Source: Oceanobacillus piezotolerans (GTDB lineage: Bacteria; Bacillota; Bacilli; Bacillales; Amphibacillaceae). Taken from it: DNA of 64,000 nt. The stretch's first letter is position 1. Every line of letters begins with the position of its first letter. The position numbers were made by a program, and so were the translations under genes. The notes beneath the pieces were generated by a model. That model saw only the letters and a program-made list of their open reading frames with translations. It was not told the origin of the DNA and ran no database searches. The stretch covers positions 124,001 through 188,000 of the forward strand of contig NZ_RCHR01000001.1 of NCBI RefSeq assembly GCF_003665065.1, read 5' to 3'. Below, one piece after another: positions 41,339-50,681 of the stretch.

Positions 41339-41459
41339 CAACGGACAAAAAGTAGTTTAAACATAAGCGACCGAAAATGAAACCTTAGGATATTTTTAAA
41401 CAATATTTGAATGGTCAGGCAACTGCTTGGCCTTATTTTATTTCTCGGAGTGTGTAGGA

Positions 41460-43016
41460 ATGAACAATGAAGCAATAAGAAAATCGAATATCATTTATTG
41501 GTCGAGTGGAATTGTTTCCATCTGTGGGATTATTTTTGAAGTTTTATTTGGTGCATTAGGTTCATACATATTAGGGGATGGTGTAAAGCAGTATACACTG
41601 ACCATTTCTTTGTTCTTAACTGGGATGGGAATTGGTGCCAGTCTTAGTGAAAGAGTAACAAAAAACCTCATCCTGTCCTTTGTTTGGATTGAATTTAGTG
41701 TTGGACTAATTGGGGGCTTTTCCAGCTTTTTCATGTTTGGCATTACAGCCATTGCTCCACCGGGGACTGACGCATTTTTCCTTTATTTTATTACGGTATT
41801 AATTGGGGCTCTGACGGGATTTGAACTACCTATTCTAATTCGTAAAGCCAATGAAATTGGAGTTACTTTAAACCGAAGTACTGCTAGAGTTCTATTTTCT
41901 GATTATGCCGGGGGCTTAATAGGTGGTTTGCTGTTTGTGTTTCTTCTACGTCCCCAATTCGGATTGGTGAAATCCGCTTTCGTGATTGGTTGTATTAATG
42001 TGATGGTCGCTCTTGTAGTTCTATGGCTGTTTCGTAAAGAAATTAACCATTTTGCTAAGCATACAGTCATTGGAGTCCTTCTTCTTCTTTCCTTAGTGAT
42101 TGGGTTACTGTTTGGAGAGGAGGCTGCATTTAATTTTGAGCAAAAGCTGTATAAGGATCCAATCATGCATATGGAGGAAAGCAATTACCAAAAAATTATT
42201 TTAACGAGAGATGGTGGGGAAGAGGATGTAAGACTTTACTTGAATGGCTCTCTGCAATTCAGTTCAACAGACCAACATCGTTATCATGAAGTCCTTGTTC
42301 ATCCTGCTATGTCGTTTGTGGAGCAACCAAGGAATGTTCTTATACTTGGTGGTGGGGATGGTATTGCGGCTAAGGAAGTACTGAAATATGAGCAAGTAGA
42401 GCAAATAACTTTAGTTGATTTAGACCCAGCTGTTGTTGACCTATCCAATACAAATCCACAAATACTTGAGTTAAATAAGGGTTCATTAGAACACGAGAAA
42501 GTAAAAATCGTTCATGAGGATGCCTTTGAATTTCTTGAAGAGTCGGATGGATTTTTTGATGTTATTATTGTAGATCTGCCAGATCCGAATGACGAAAGCT
42601 TGAACAAGCTCTACACATGGGAGTTTTATTCCTTATTAAGAAACCATCTTATTCCGGGTGGAGCAGCGATGATTCAGGCAACTAGTCCGGTATTTGCAAC
42701 AGAAGTATATTGGACGATAAATGAAACTGTTCGCTCTACAGGATTAATTACAGAGAATTTCCATGTCGATGTCCCAAGTTTTGGCAATTGGGGGTTTGTA
42801 ATGGCAAGTCGAGGGGAAATAAATATTGAAGGGCTTTCTATTGAAGTGCCAACCCAATTTTTAACTACCGAGCTGCTTCCTGGGTTAACAGAATTTGGGA
42901 AGGATGAAGATGCTCAGATTCAAGATAAAAATGGCAATGATATAAGCTTAAGACCGAATACATTAATCGATCCTCATCTTATTGGTATTTATGAAGATTC
43001 TTGGAAAAATTATTAA
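41460..43016 (+). CDS. Membrane-bound spermidine synthase-like protein
   Basis: A 518-residue protein. About seven membrane helices (about residues 10-220) are fused to a cytoplasmic spermidine synthase-like domain. It shows LILGGGDGIAAKEVLKYEQV (SAM-type cofactor loop), TLVDLDPAVVDLS and VIIVDLPDPNDESLNKLY; the Asp residues are those used by aminopropyltransferases. It would transfer an aminopropyl group from decarboxylated SAM to a polyamine or other acceptor at the membrane. AGGA precedes the ATG at 41460. It ends the DUF4178-pspA-DUF4247-DUF350 operon. The real substrate is unknown. Confidence 0.85.
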   Translation: MNNEAIRKSNIIYWSSGIVSICGIIFEVLFGALGSYILGDGVKQYTLTISLFLTGMGIGASLSERVTKNLILSFVWIEFSVGLIGGFSSFFMFGITAIAPPGTDAFFLYFITVLIGALTGFELPILIRKANEIGVTLNRSTARVLFSDYAGGLIGGLLFVFLLRPQFGLVKSAFVIGCINVMVALVVLWLFRKEINHFAKHTVIGVLLLLSLVIGLLFGEEAAFNFEQKLYKDPIMHMEESNYQKIILTRDGGEEDVRLYLNGSLQFSSTDQHRYHEVLVHPAMSFVEQPRNVLILGGGDGIAAKEVLKYEQVEQITLVDLDPAVVDLSNTNPQILELNKGSLEHEKVKIVHEDAFEFLEESDGFFDVIIVDLPDPNDESLNKLYTWEFYSLLRNHLIPGGAAMIQATSPVFATEVYWTINETVRSTGLITENFHVDVPSFGNWGFVMASRGEINIEGLSIEVPTQFLTTELLPGLTEFGKDEDAQIQDKNGNDISLRPNTLIDPHLIGIYEDSWKNY

Positions 43017-43165
43017 GGAATAAAGGAAATTCTTCTTTTATGTCGAAGCCATGTACTATAAGGAAACATGGCATTCATACATAAGAATGAATGCACTTTG
43101 GCAGGTCAATTCATTCGCTTACACATTTTTACCTGCTTATCGAATAGATAGAAAGGGGAAATAAC

Positions 43166-43846
43166 ATGAAAATATCATACCATGGACATTCAGTAGTAAA
43201 GGTGGAAACAGCCAATCATACCATCTTGTTCGACCCATTTATTAATGGAAATGTGGCCTGTGATTTGGATGCCAGCACTGTAAAGGCAGATGTGATTTTG
43301 CTGACACATGCACACAATGACCACGTAGGCGATACTGTCGAAATCGCAAAGCGTAATGATGCTTTAGTTGTCGCACCTAATGAGCTTGCAGACTATTTAG
43401 GGACAAAGGGTTCAAATGTTCATAACATGCATATTGGCGGAGCCCATGAATTTGACTTTGGAACAGTGAAATTAACGCAAGCATTCCATGGTTCTGCCTA
43501 TACGGAAGAAGATGGAACAACGATTTATGGCGGAATGCCTGCTGGGATTCTATTAACAGTAGAAGGTAAAACCATTTATCATTTAGGTGATACAGCATTA
43601 TTTACTGATTTGAAAATGTATGGAGAAATGAATGATATTGATATTGCTTTTATCCCAATTGGTGATAACTTCACGATGGGACCAGAGGATGCATTAGTTG
43701 CTGCGGATTGGGTGAATGCAAAGATTGTTGTACCAGTTCACTACAATACATTTCCGGTTATCGAGCAGGATCCTGAGGCATTTGCTAGTAGGGTAAGGAC
43801 AGGTGAAGCAAGAGTACTGGAAGTGGGCGAAGAGATAGAATTTTAA
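43166..43846 (+). CDS. ytkL: Metal-dependent hydrolase, UPF0173 (YtkL)
   Basis: A 226-residue metallo-beta-lactamase-fold protein. The HxHxDH motif appears as [10 protein letters not shown] (about 51-60), further ligands lie in HLGDTALF and PVHYNTFP, and the DP of FDPFINGN is typical for the family. GAAAGGGG precedes the ATG. The enzyme is probably cytoplasmic; its substrate is not known. The gene is monocistronic with a terminator at 43855. Confidence 0.92.
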   Translation: MKISYHGHSVVKVETANHTILFDPFINGNVACDLDASTVKADVILLTHAHNDHVGDTVEIAKRNDALVVAPNELADYLGTKGSNVHNMHIGGAHEFDFGTVKLTQAFHGSAYTEEDGTTIYGGMPAGILLTVEGKTIYHLGDTALFTDLKMYGEMNDIDIAFIPIGDNFTMGPEDALVAADWVNAKIVVPVHYNTFPVIEQDPEAFASRVRTGEARVLEVGEEIEF

Positions 43847-43854
43847 ATTATTGT

Positions 43855-43885
43855 AAAAGCGGGCTTAATCGGCTCGCTTTTTTTA
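43855..43885 (+). terminator. Intrinsic terminator after ytkL
   Basis: AAAAGCGGGC faces GCTCGCTTTT, followed by T4. Confidence 0.8.
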
Positions 43886-43973
43886 GTGGTTAAAGCTAAT
43901 ATTAGGTAGAGTGAAAAATCTAGTAAAATAGACACGTGCTGAAAGTGTTATATGTCGATAAGGAGAAAGTTAA

Positions 43974-44729
43974 ATGGAATATTTTTATATCATTTGTTTT
44001 TTTACTTTTGGAATAGTATTTGGCTCTTTCTTTAATGTCATAGGTTTACGCACACCTAAAAATGAGCCCTTTATACATGAGCGTTCACATTGTCCTTCTT
44101 GTAAACATCAGTTGTCGTGGTATGAATTAATTCCACTCTTATCATTTATAATACAGGGTGGCAAGTGCAGACATTGTAAAAAAAGGATTTCCCTTATTTA
44201 TCCAGCAATAGAATTATTAACTGGTGTTCTCTTTGCTATTAGTTATATGAAGATAGGATTTAACCTCGAATTAGTCACTGCACTTTTTCTTATTAGCATG
44301 TTGATGATTATCCTAGTTTCAGATATTACGTATATGCTTATCCAAAATAAAGTACTGCTTTTTTTTCTTCCTATTTTTATTGTTATCCGCGTTTTCAATC
44401 CTCTTACTCCTTGGTGGTCTTCCATTGTTGGAGCAGCAGTTGGTTTTGGGATTATTGCACTTATTATTATCGTCAGCCGCGGTGGTATGGGAGCAGGAGA
44501 TATGAAGCTCTTTGGTGTGCTAGGAATTATTTTAGGTACAAAATATGTGTTACTGGCATTTTTCCTATCCTGCTTAGCAGGAGCCGTAATTGGAATGCTT
44601 TTATTAGTAACAAAGATCATTAATCGAAAACAACCAGTACCCTTTGGTCCATATATTGTTTTTGCAACATTGATCACATACTTTTATGGAGATAGTTTAA
44701 TAGATTGGTATTTAAGTTTAATGTCTTAG
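43974..44729 (+). CDS. comC: Type 4 prepilin peptidase (ComC/PilD)
   Basis: A 251-residue polytopic membrane protease that cleaves prepilin leaders and methylates the new N-terminus. The N-terminal cytoplasmic domain carries the zinc tetracysteine CPSC (about 36-39) and CRHC (about 64-67). The aspartyl active site is formed by the Asp in LVSDITYMLIQN and by GMGAGDMKL. The ATG at 43974 has AAGGAGAAAG upstream. It precedes the pilus operon and must process its pilins, but is separated from it by a promoter and riboswitch. Confidence 0.95.
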   Translation: MEYFYIICFFTFGIVFGSFFNVIGLRTPKNEPFIHERSHCPSCKHQLSWYELIPLLSFIIQGGKCRHCKKRISLIYPAIELLTGVLFAISYMKIGFNLELVTALFLISMLMIILVSDITYMLIQNKVLLFFLPIFIVIRVFNPLTPWWSSIVGAAVGFGIIALIIIVSRGGMGAGDMKLFGVLGIILGTKYVLLAFFLSCLAGAVIGMLLLVTKIINRKQPVPFGPYIVFATLITYFYGDSLIDWYLSLMS

Positions 44730-44832
44730 GTCTTACATATTATTATCTTACATAAAATTAAAATTAAGAGGAAAAATATATGCTAAAATTATAAAACAAG
44801 CTATATTATTGGTAGTAATTGTCGAAACATTG

Positions 44833-44861
44833 TTGACTCTATTATTTTCGACTGATACTAT
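44833..44861 (+). promoter_or_regulatory. Sigma-A promoter of the pilus operon
   Basis: TTGACT (44833-44838), a 17-bp spacer and extended -10 TGATACTAT (44853-44861). The transcript would start near 44868 and run through the riboswitch. Confidence 0.7.
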
Positions 44862-44897
44862 TGAACTATAAAAATGATTGAGATAGTAAATTAGATA

Positions 44898-45022
44898 TAA
44901 AGGAAGCTACGAAATACGATTTTTATTTGGGCATCTGAATCGTATGGAGCTATTGATGCAACCGGCCTTTCAAAAGTTGTACTAGTATGTGATAGTGCGC
45001 ACTTTTTGAAGGGCTTTTATTT
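44898..45022 (+). promoter_or_regulatory. c-di-GMP-II riboswitch with terminator, controls the type IV pilus operon
   Basis: The aptamer (44899-44970) matches the c-di-GMP-II class: GGAA after the P1 strand, TTTGGGCA at 44926-44933, and TGCAACCG at 44958-44965. A pseudoknot forms between ATACGATT (44914-44921) and AATCGTAT (44938-44945), and GCATC (44931-44935) pairs with GATGC (44955-44959). P1 is AAAGG (44899-44903) with CCTTT (44966-44970). The same CCTTT starts the 5' arm of a terminator (CCTTTCAAAAGT at 44966-44977 with ACTTTTTGAAGG at 45001-45012, then CTTTTATTTTA). Ligand binding would hold P1, break the terminator and turn expression on. Confidence 0.88.
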
Positions 45023-45110
45023 TACATAAAAGTTACAGTTCAAAACTAACATGTTGTTCATTATATCGAAAAAGATTATATAGTCTAGGGGTTAAAGGTG
45101 GGTATTCTGC

Positions 45111-46664
45111 ATGAGTTTACTAAAAAAAACGATAGTTCTAATCGTATTAACCTGTCTAATTTTTGGATTATTAAGCAGTTTTGCTGTGAAAGCGGCAGGA
45201 GAAATTTCTTCTGGTTCTTCTGTTGGCGGAGTACTGCTAGAAAATCTAACGATTGAGGAAGCTAAAGTTCTGCTGCAAGAGAAAGTTACAGAATGGTTAA
45301 CTGAAGAGGTATTAATAGCTCAAAATGAATATGAAACACTTGAAATACATAGAACAGCATTTGAATTTGATATAGATGGTTCACTTGAATTACTGGAAGA
45401 AGAAATGAAACGTACATGGTCATCGTTCCTATTAAAGCCAAAAAATATTCAACTCCCATTCCTTGTTGAAGTGAATGAAAGCACAATTAAGAATTGGCCT
45501 GATCACATTGATATGGAAAAAACGATGGAACATGCGAGAGTGATAGCAAGTAATCTCAAGGGCAATCTTGTGCAGATTGAATATAAGGAAAGTCCAGCTA
45601 CTAATCAAGAAGATGTAGCTAAGGTGAGCTACTCTCTGCCAAATATCTCCAATTCAGTTACAAATCACATTGCACAGGAGTTAGATGGATATGTCATTCC
45701 AGCAAGTGATGCTTTTTCCTTTTTGGATGCTGTAGAACTTATAGATGGAATGGGTAATTCTGAGGAAGAAACTAGCTTTACGGCAACTGCCCTTTATGCA
45801 TTGGTGCTGCAGACAAACCTTGAAATTATAGAGCGTCACTCGCAAGGGGAGATTCCTAGTTATACGGATGCTGGGATAGAAGTAGAGGTGGACAGGGAGG
45901 AAGACAAGGACTTCACTATTTATAATCCAAACAACCAGCCATTTACGATTAAAGCTGAACTTCTTGAGAATGAATTAGTGATGTCGCTACAGTCTATTCC
46001 TTCCATGAGTAAGTACTCCTACATAACAGAAAATGCAATAGAAATTGAGCCAAAGACTATCTATCGCTATAGTCCTGACCTTGCCTATGGAGCCGAAGAA
46101 GTATTGCAGCTGGGACAAAATGGGTTGCAGATAGAAGTTTACCGTGCCGAAAAACATAAGGACGGAAGTACAGAGCGGGAGCAAATTAGTCGTGATTATT
46201 ATCCACCAATCCCAGAAATTATTCTTATCTCAACTAAAGAAGAAGTAGAACAAAAAGAAATAATAGAATCTGAGATGGATAGCACTCTGCATGTTAATGA
46301 TATTGAATTAAACGAGTTTTTAAGTGGAATTGCGGAAGAAGAAAACAGTGATTCTGATACAGCAAAAGACAAAAACATTGATCCGGAAAAAATATTACTA
46401 TATTGCATGATGGAAGAGAATTTTATTTTGAGCGAAGAACAAAAAGAGTCTACAGAAGAAAATACTGAAGATGAAAAGTTTCCTCTATGTGACTTCCTTC
46501 TCCTTTATATGTTGAACAATATAATGGAGGATGAACAGGATACCAATTCTGAAGAGGAAGCAGAACTGGAAGATTCCTCAGAAGAGTTCCTTGAAAACAG
46601 CTCTCTTCCTAACAAAGTAGAAAAAGATGATTCCAATATCGAAGAAGAGAGGATGTTGAAATAA
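45111..46664 (+). CDS. VanW-like exported protein at the head of the pilus operon
   Basis: A 517-residue protein with a signal peptide (about 1-28, ending VKAAG). The middle has a VanW-like look: YVIPASDAFSFLDAV, then TDAGIEVEV...FTIYNPNNQPFTIKAEL (about 245-285). A G5-like strand-rich part follows (TIYRYSPDLAYGAEEVLQLGQNG, by its ends about 316-338). The last 150 residues are very acidic and likely disordered. AAGGTGGG precedes the ATG. Its stop overlaps pilB by 1 nt, so it belongs to the pilus operon. VanW-like genes head pilus clusters in other Bacillaceae, as far as I recall. A cell-wall role in pilus assembly is an inference. Confidence 0.72.
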   Translation: MSLLKKTIVLIVLTCLIFGLLSSFAVKAAGEISSGSSVGGVLLENLTIEEAKVLLQEKVTEWLTEEVLIAQNEYETLEIHRTAFEFDIDGSLELLEEEMKRTWSSFLLKPKNIQLPFLVEVNESTIKNWPDHIDMEKTMEHARVIASNLKGNLVQIEYKESPATNQEDVAKVSYSLPNISNSVTNHIAQELDGYVIPASDAFSFLDAVELIDGMGNSEEETSFTATALYALVLQTNLEIIERHSQGEIPSYTDAGIEVEVDREEDKDFTIYNPNNQPFTIKAELLENELVMSLQSIPSMSKYSYITENAIEIEPKTIYRYSPDLAYGAEEVLQLGQNGLQIEVYRAEKHKDGSTEREQISRDYYPPIPEIILISTKEEVEQKEIIESEMDSTLHVNDIELNEFLSGIAEEENSDSDTAKDKNIDPEKILLYCMMEENFILSEEQKESTEENTEDEKFPLCDFLLLYMLNNIMEDEQDTNSEEEAELEDSSEEFLENSSLPNKVEKDDSNIEEERMLK

Positions 46665-48319
46665 TGGTAAGAAAACGGCTTGGAGATTTGCTTGTTGAAT
46701 CTGGATTAATAACAGATCAACAACTATCCCAAACGCTTGCAACAAAAGCCGCTGAGGAAAAGCTGGGTGATGCCCTTTTAAGAGAAGGATTTATTACCGA
46801 ACAGCAGCTTATCGAAGTACTAGAGTTCCAGCTCGGTATTCCTCATATCAATCTATTTCAGTATTCTATCGATCAAGACATCATACAGCTTGTTCCGAAA
46901 GAATTAGCAAAACGCTATAATCTAATGCCCATCCGTATAGATGACAATAAGCTATTTGTCGCTATGGCAGACCCAATGGATTACTTTGCAATGGAAGAAC
47001 TGCGAATGGCTACTGGATTCCAAATTGTACCTGGTATTGCAACAAAGGATTCATTATATCGAACCATTACTAAGTACTATGATTTACAGGAATCGATTGA
47101 AGAAGTCATGGGAGATTTCACACCGGACGAAAGTGTTGAGGACTTAGGTATCACGGATGAAGACTCCCCGATTGTTCGATTAGTTAATCAAATCATTGCA
47201 AATGCTGTCGCACAAAAGGCAAGTGATATTCATTGTGATCCACAAGAGAATGAACTTAGAGTACGTTACCGGGTAGACGGCGTGTTAAGGACAGAACGAG
47301 AGCTTCCCAAATATATGCAAAACGTCCTCATTGCTCGGATAAAAATCATGGGTAACTTAAATATAACAGAAAACCGATTGCCCCAGGACGGAAGAATTAA
47401 GATGGAAGTGAATCATAAGCCAGTTGATATTCGGCTTTCTACATTGCCAGCTGTACATGGTGAAAAAATTGTGATGCGTATTCTTGATTTGGGAAATGCG
47501 TTAAATGATATTAATAAGCTTGGATTTACAAAGGAAAATCAAATGAAGTTCCGAACAATGATTGAGAAACCAAATGGGATTGTGCTAATTACTGGTCCAA
47601 CCGGTTCCGGGAAATCATCTACCTTATATGCTTCCCTAAATCAATTAAATGGAGAAGAAGTGAACATAATCACTGTCGAGGATCCAGTCGAATATCAGTT
47701 GTACGGAATCAATCAGGTACAGGTGAGAGAAGAAGTCGGGATGACGTTTGCAAGTGGTCTTCGTTCGATTTTACGTCAGGATCCAGACATCATTATGATC
47801 GGGGAGATTCGTGACTTTGAAACAGCTCAAATTGCCGTCCGCGCTTCCTTAACCGGTCATCTTGTTTTAAGTACGTTACATACGAATAGTGCTGTTGCAG
47901 CTCTGTCAAGGCTTATTGATATGGGTGTTGAGCCGTTCTTAATTTCGTCTTCATTAAATGGGGTTGTTGCACAGCGATTAGTACGAAAAGTTTGTCGTGA
48001 CTGTGCAGAAACAGTAAAACCCACGGCAAGAGAACTAGAAATTTTCGCTAATGCTGGAATGGAAATACATACGATGCAACGAGGAAGAGGCTGCCCAAAC
48101 TGCGGAATGACGGGATATCGCGGGAGAGTTGCTGTACATGAAGTACTTCCCATCGATGGGAAGATCCGTAAGTATATTATGAGTGAGACGAAGCGTGGAG
48201 AAATTACCCGTTATGCTCGTGAATCTGGAATGCAATCCCTTCTGCAAGATGGATTATTAAAGGTTTCGGAAGGGTTAACGACAACAGAAGAAGTAATTCG
48301 TGTTGCTGCAAGCGATTAG
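46664..48319 (+). CDS. pilB: Type IV pilus assembly ATPase PilB
   Basis: A 551-residue GspE-type hexameric ATPase that powers pilus extension at the cytoplasmic membrane. An N-terminal MshEN-type domain (about 1-145: RLGDLLVESGLIT, KLGDALLREGFIT) precedes the ATPase. Walker A is TGPTGSGKSS (about 309-318), Walker B region is RQDPDIIMIGEIRD, and the tetracysteine zinc motif is CRDC...CPNC near the C-terminus. MshEN domains can bind c-di-GMP, which would fit the riboswitch upstream; binding here is not shown. The start overlaps the VanW-like gene (ATAATGG). Confidence 0.95.
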   Translation: MVRKRLGDLLVESGLITDQQLSQTLATKAAEEKLGDALLREGFITEQQLIEVLEFQLGIPHINLFQYSIDQDIIQLVPKELAKRYNLMPIRIDDNKLFVAMADPMDYFAMEELRMATGFQIVPGIATKDSLYRTITKYYDLQESIEEVMGDFTPDESVEDLGITDEDSPIVRLVNQIIANAVAQKASDIHCDPQENELRVRYRVDGVLRTERELPKYMQNVLIARIKIMGNLNITENRLPQDGRIKMEVNHKPVDIRLSTLPAVHGEKIVMRILDLGNALNDINKLGFTKENQMKFRTMIEKPNGIVLITGPTGSGKSSTLYASLNQLNGEEVNIITVEDPVEYQLYGINQVQVREEVGMTFASGLRSILRQDPDIIMIGEIRDFETAQIAVRASLTGHLVLSTLHTNSAVAALSRLIDMGVEPFLISSSLNGVVAQRLVRKVCRDCAETVKPTARELEIFANAGMEIHTMQRGRGCPNCGMTGYRGRVAVHEVLPIDGKIRKYIMSETKRGEITRYARESGMQSLLQDGLLKVSEGLTTTEEVIRVAASD

Positions 48320-48332
48320 GAGGAGAACGAAA

Positions 48333-49376
48333 GTGCCATATGACATCGATCAATTATTAAGAAAAGCATACACAATGGGTGCATCTGATCTGCATCTAAC
48401 CGTAAATTCCCCTCCGATTTTACGTATCAACGGAAGACTTATCCATGAGGGAAAAGAAGCCCTTACAAAAATCGATACCGAAAGAATGGCAGAACATATT
48501 ATTTCAAAAGGTGATTGGGATCGATTTATGGAGGTTGGCGAACATGACTTTTCCTATTACTTAGAGAAAACATCTCGTTTTCGGGTGAATGCTTATCATC
48601 AAAAACAGCAAATTGGAATCGTTGCCCGTGTTATTCCAAAGGAAATTCCAACGATAGAACAGCTCAGAATGCCAACTATATTAGAAAATTTAGCGGAAAA
48701 ACCACAGGGTCTGATTCTTGTCACCGGTCCTACTGGTTCAGGGAAATCTACGACACTTGCTGCCATGATTCATTACATTAACCAACATGAAGCAAAACAT
48801 ATTATCACCTTGGAAGACCCTATTGAATATGTTCACCAACACAGAAAATCAATCGTAAATCAGAGAGAAGTAGGAATAGACACACAAAGCTTTTCCAATG
48901 GGCTAAGGGCTGCATTGCGACAGGATCCAGATATTATTTTAGTCGGGGAAATGCGTGACCATGAAACCATATCAACAGCAATTACAGCGGCAGAAACAGG
49001 TCATCTTGTGCTTGCGACATTACATACCAATAGTGCTGCCCAAACAATAAATCGGATAATTGATGTGTTTCCGCCACACCAGCAGGCGCAAATTCGGATT
49101 CAGTTGGCTTCGGTGTTAGAAGGAATTATTTCACAACGTCTTATACCAACAGCCGACCGAACAGGAAGAGTCGCAGCAACAGAAATACTGATTAATCTTC
49201 CTTCCGTTGCAAATTTGATTCGAAATGAGAAGGTGGATCAGATTAATAATATTTTACAGACGAGCCGTGCCTCTGGTATGCATACGCTGGAAATGTCTGT
49301 TCGGGAGCTATTAACAAGAGGAGTCTTAGATGGTGAAGCTGCCAGTCATTTTCTTTCTAGCGCAGGTGATTATTAA
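48333..49376 (+). CDS. pilT: Pilus retraction ATPase PilT
   Basis: A 347-residue cytoplasmic hexameric ATPase that depolymerises pili for twitching and DNA uptake. It has GASDLHLTVNSPPILRINGR at the N-terminus, Walker A TGPTGSGKST (about 130-139) and RQDPDIILVGEMRD. It lacks the PilB zinc motif, as expected. The start is a GTG at 48333 with GGAGGAG upstream; a TTG 11 codons earlier lies inside pilB. Its last base is shared with pilC. PilT distinguishes a retractile T4P from the ComG pseudopilus. Confidence 0.96.
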   Translation: MPYDIDQLLRKAYTMGASDLHLTVNSPPILRINGRLIHEGKEALTKIDTERMAEHIISKGDWDRFMEVGEHDFSYYLEKTSRFRVNAYHQKQQIGIVARVIPKEIPTIEQLRMPTILENLAEKPQGLILVTGPTGSGKSTTLAAMIHYINQHEAKHIITLEDPIEYVHQHRKSIVNQREVGIDTQSFSNGLRAALRQDPDIILVGEMRDHETISTAITAAETGHLVLATLHTNSAAQTINRIIDVFPPHQQAQIRIQLASVLEGIISQRLIPTADRTGRVAATEILINLPSVANLIRNEKVDQINNILQTSRASGMHTLEMSVRELLTRGVLDGEAASHFLSSAGDY

Positions 49377-50587
49377 TGCCAGTTTATAAGTATGCAGGGA
49401 GAACGAGAAAAGGAACGATGAAGAAGGGAACAATTGAGAGTGTTTCCAGATCACAGGCGATTATGACGCTTCGGGAAAAAGGAATTAGCCCTCGAGAAGT
49501 AACAGAAACAAAGGCAACGATCTTTAATAAGGACCTTGCAATTGGAACGAATTCGGTTAAATCAGAGGATTTTGTAATTTATTGCAGACAATTTGCCACA
49601 CTTGTCCGTGCGGGGATTTCCATAGTAGAAGCAACCAATATTTTAGCAGCACAAACAGAAAGTAAAGGATTAAAAAAAGCTCTATTTCAGGTTGAATCGG
49701 ATATTAAAGAAGGACATTCATTCTCTGATTCTGCCGAGAAGCACCCAAAGGTCTTCCCGCCTTTATTTATTAATATGATTCGTGCCGGGGAGTTGACAGG
49801 GAATATTGATAGTACACTGGACAGAATAGCTAGTTATCTGGAAAAACAAAACAATATGAAGAAGAAAGTACAATCTACAATGGCTTACCCTCTAGTTTTG
49901 TCTGTTGTCATTATTGCTGTAGTTATCTTTCTGATGGTTACGATTGTTCCACAGCTCACTTCGACATTTGAAGGGATGGGCAGTGAACTACCAGCGGTTA
50001 CTCAACTCGTTGTTTCTATGAGTGACTTTATTCAAGAACTCTGGTGGGTAGGGCTTATTGGCTTGGCAATTATACTTGTTATTTTTCTATTTTTCTATAA
50101 AAATAACAATCAGTTTAACTACTATACACACATTGTTTTATTTAAAACCCCAGTCTTTGGGAAGTTATTGCAAAAGTCAGCAATCGCAAGAATGACGAGA
50201 ACACTCGCTTCATTATTTGCCAGCTCTGTACCCATTCTGCAAGCATTAGCGATTGTAGAAAAAGTCGTTGGAAACCCAGTAGTTGGGAAAGTCATCCTAG
50301 AAGCAAGGGATAGCTTAGAACAAGGACGCCCATTATCAGAGCCACTTGAAAAAAGCTGGATTTTTCCACCTCTTGTTTCATCGATGACAGCAATCGGAGA
50401 GCAAACAGGGCAACTCGATTTCATGCTTTCCAAGATTGCTGATTTCTACGAGGAAGACGTGGATCGTACGGTCGATACATTAAAATCATTGATTGAACCT
50501 ATTATGATACTTCTTTTAGCGGGAGTAGTCGGTTTTGTAGTTATTGCCATTATGGTACCAATGTTCTCGGTTTACACCCAAATGTAA
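49376..50587 (+). CDS. pilC: Type IV pilus platform protein PilC
   Basis: A 403-residue GspF-family inner-membrane protein linking the ATPases to the growing pilus. Two T2SS_F repeats (about 68-191 and 271-392) each contain FCRQFATLVRAGISI / MTRTLASLFASSVPI and FPPLFINMIRAGELTG / FPPLVSSMTAIGEQTG. Three membrane segments are visible (about 170-190, 220-240, 376-398). The ATG overlaps the pilT stop (TAATG), so translation is coupled. Confidence 0.95.
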   Translation: MPVYKYAGRTRKGTMKKGTIESVSRSQAIMTLREKGISPREVTETKATIFNKDLAIGTNSVKSEDFVIYCRQFATLVRAGISIVEATNILAAQTESKGLKKALFQVESDIKEGHSFSDSAEKHPKVFPPLFINMIRAGELTGNIDSTLDRIASYLEKQNNMKKKVQSTMAYPLVLSVVIIAVVIFLMVTIVPQLTSTFEGMGSELPAVTQLVVSMSDFIQELWWVGLIGLAIILVIFLFFYKNNNQFNYYTHIVLFKTPVFGKLLQKSAIARMTRTLASLFASSVPILQALAIVEKVVGNPVVGKVILEARDSLEQGRPLSEPLEKSWIFPPLVSSMTAIGEQTGQLDFMLSKIADFYEEDVDRTVDTLKSLIEPIMILLLAGVVGFVVIAIMVPMFSVYTQM

Positions 50588-50681
50588 TCATTAGAGACAA
50601 TTTAAGGAGGTGAATGGAAGGAAATTTACATATTTGGATTTATTAATAATTTATTTTATTACATTAGTGGAGGGTTAAGAA

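Noticed and set aside
43049-43095. Two small hairpins between the spermidine synthase-like gene and ytkL
   Set aside because: Stems GCCATGT/ACATGGC and CATTCAT/ATGAATG exist but no T-run follows, so I do not call a terminator.
44243-44677. Long minus-strand frame (144 codons) inside the prepilin peptidase gene
   Set aside because: It is the complement of a well-supported coding region with CxxC and GAGD motifs and has no start signal.
44740-44830. GEMM-I (c-di-GMP-I) riboswitch upstream of the pilus operon
   Set aside because: I looked for the GEMM-I core blocks and did not find them; the leader fits c-di-GMP-II instead.
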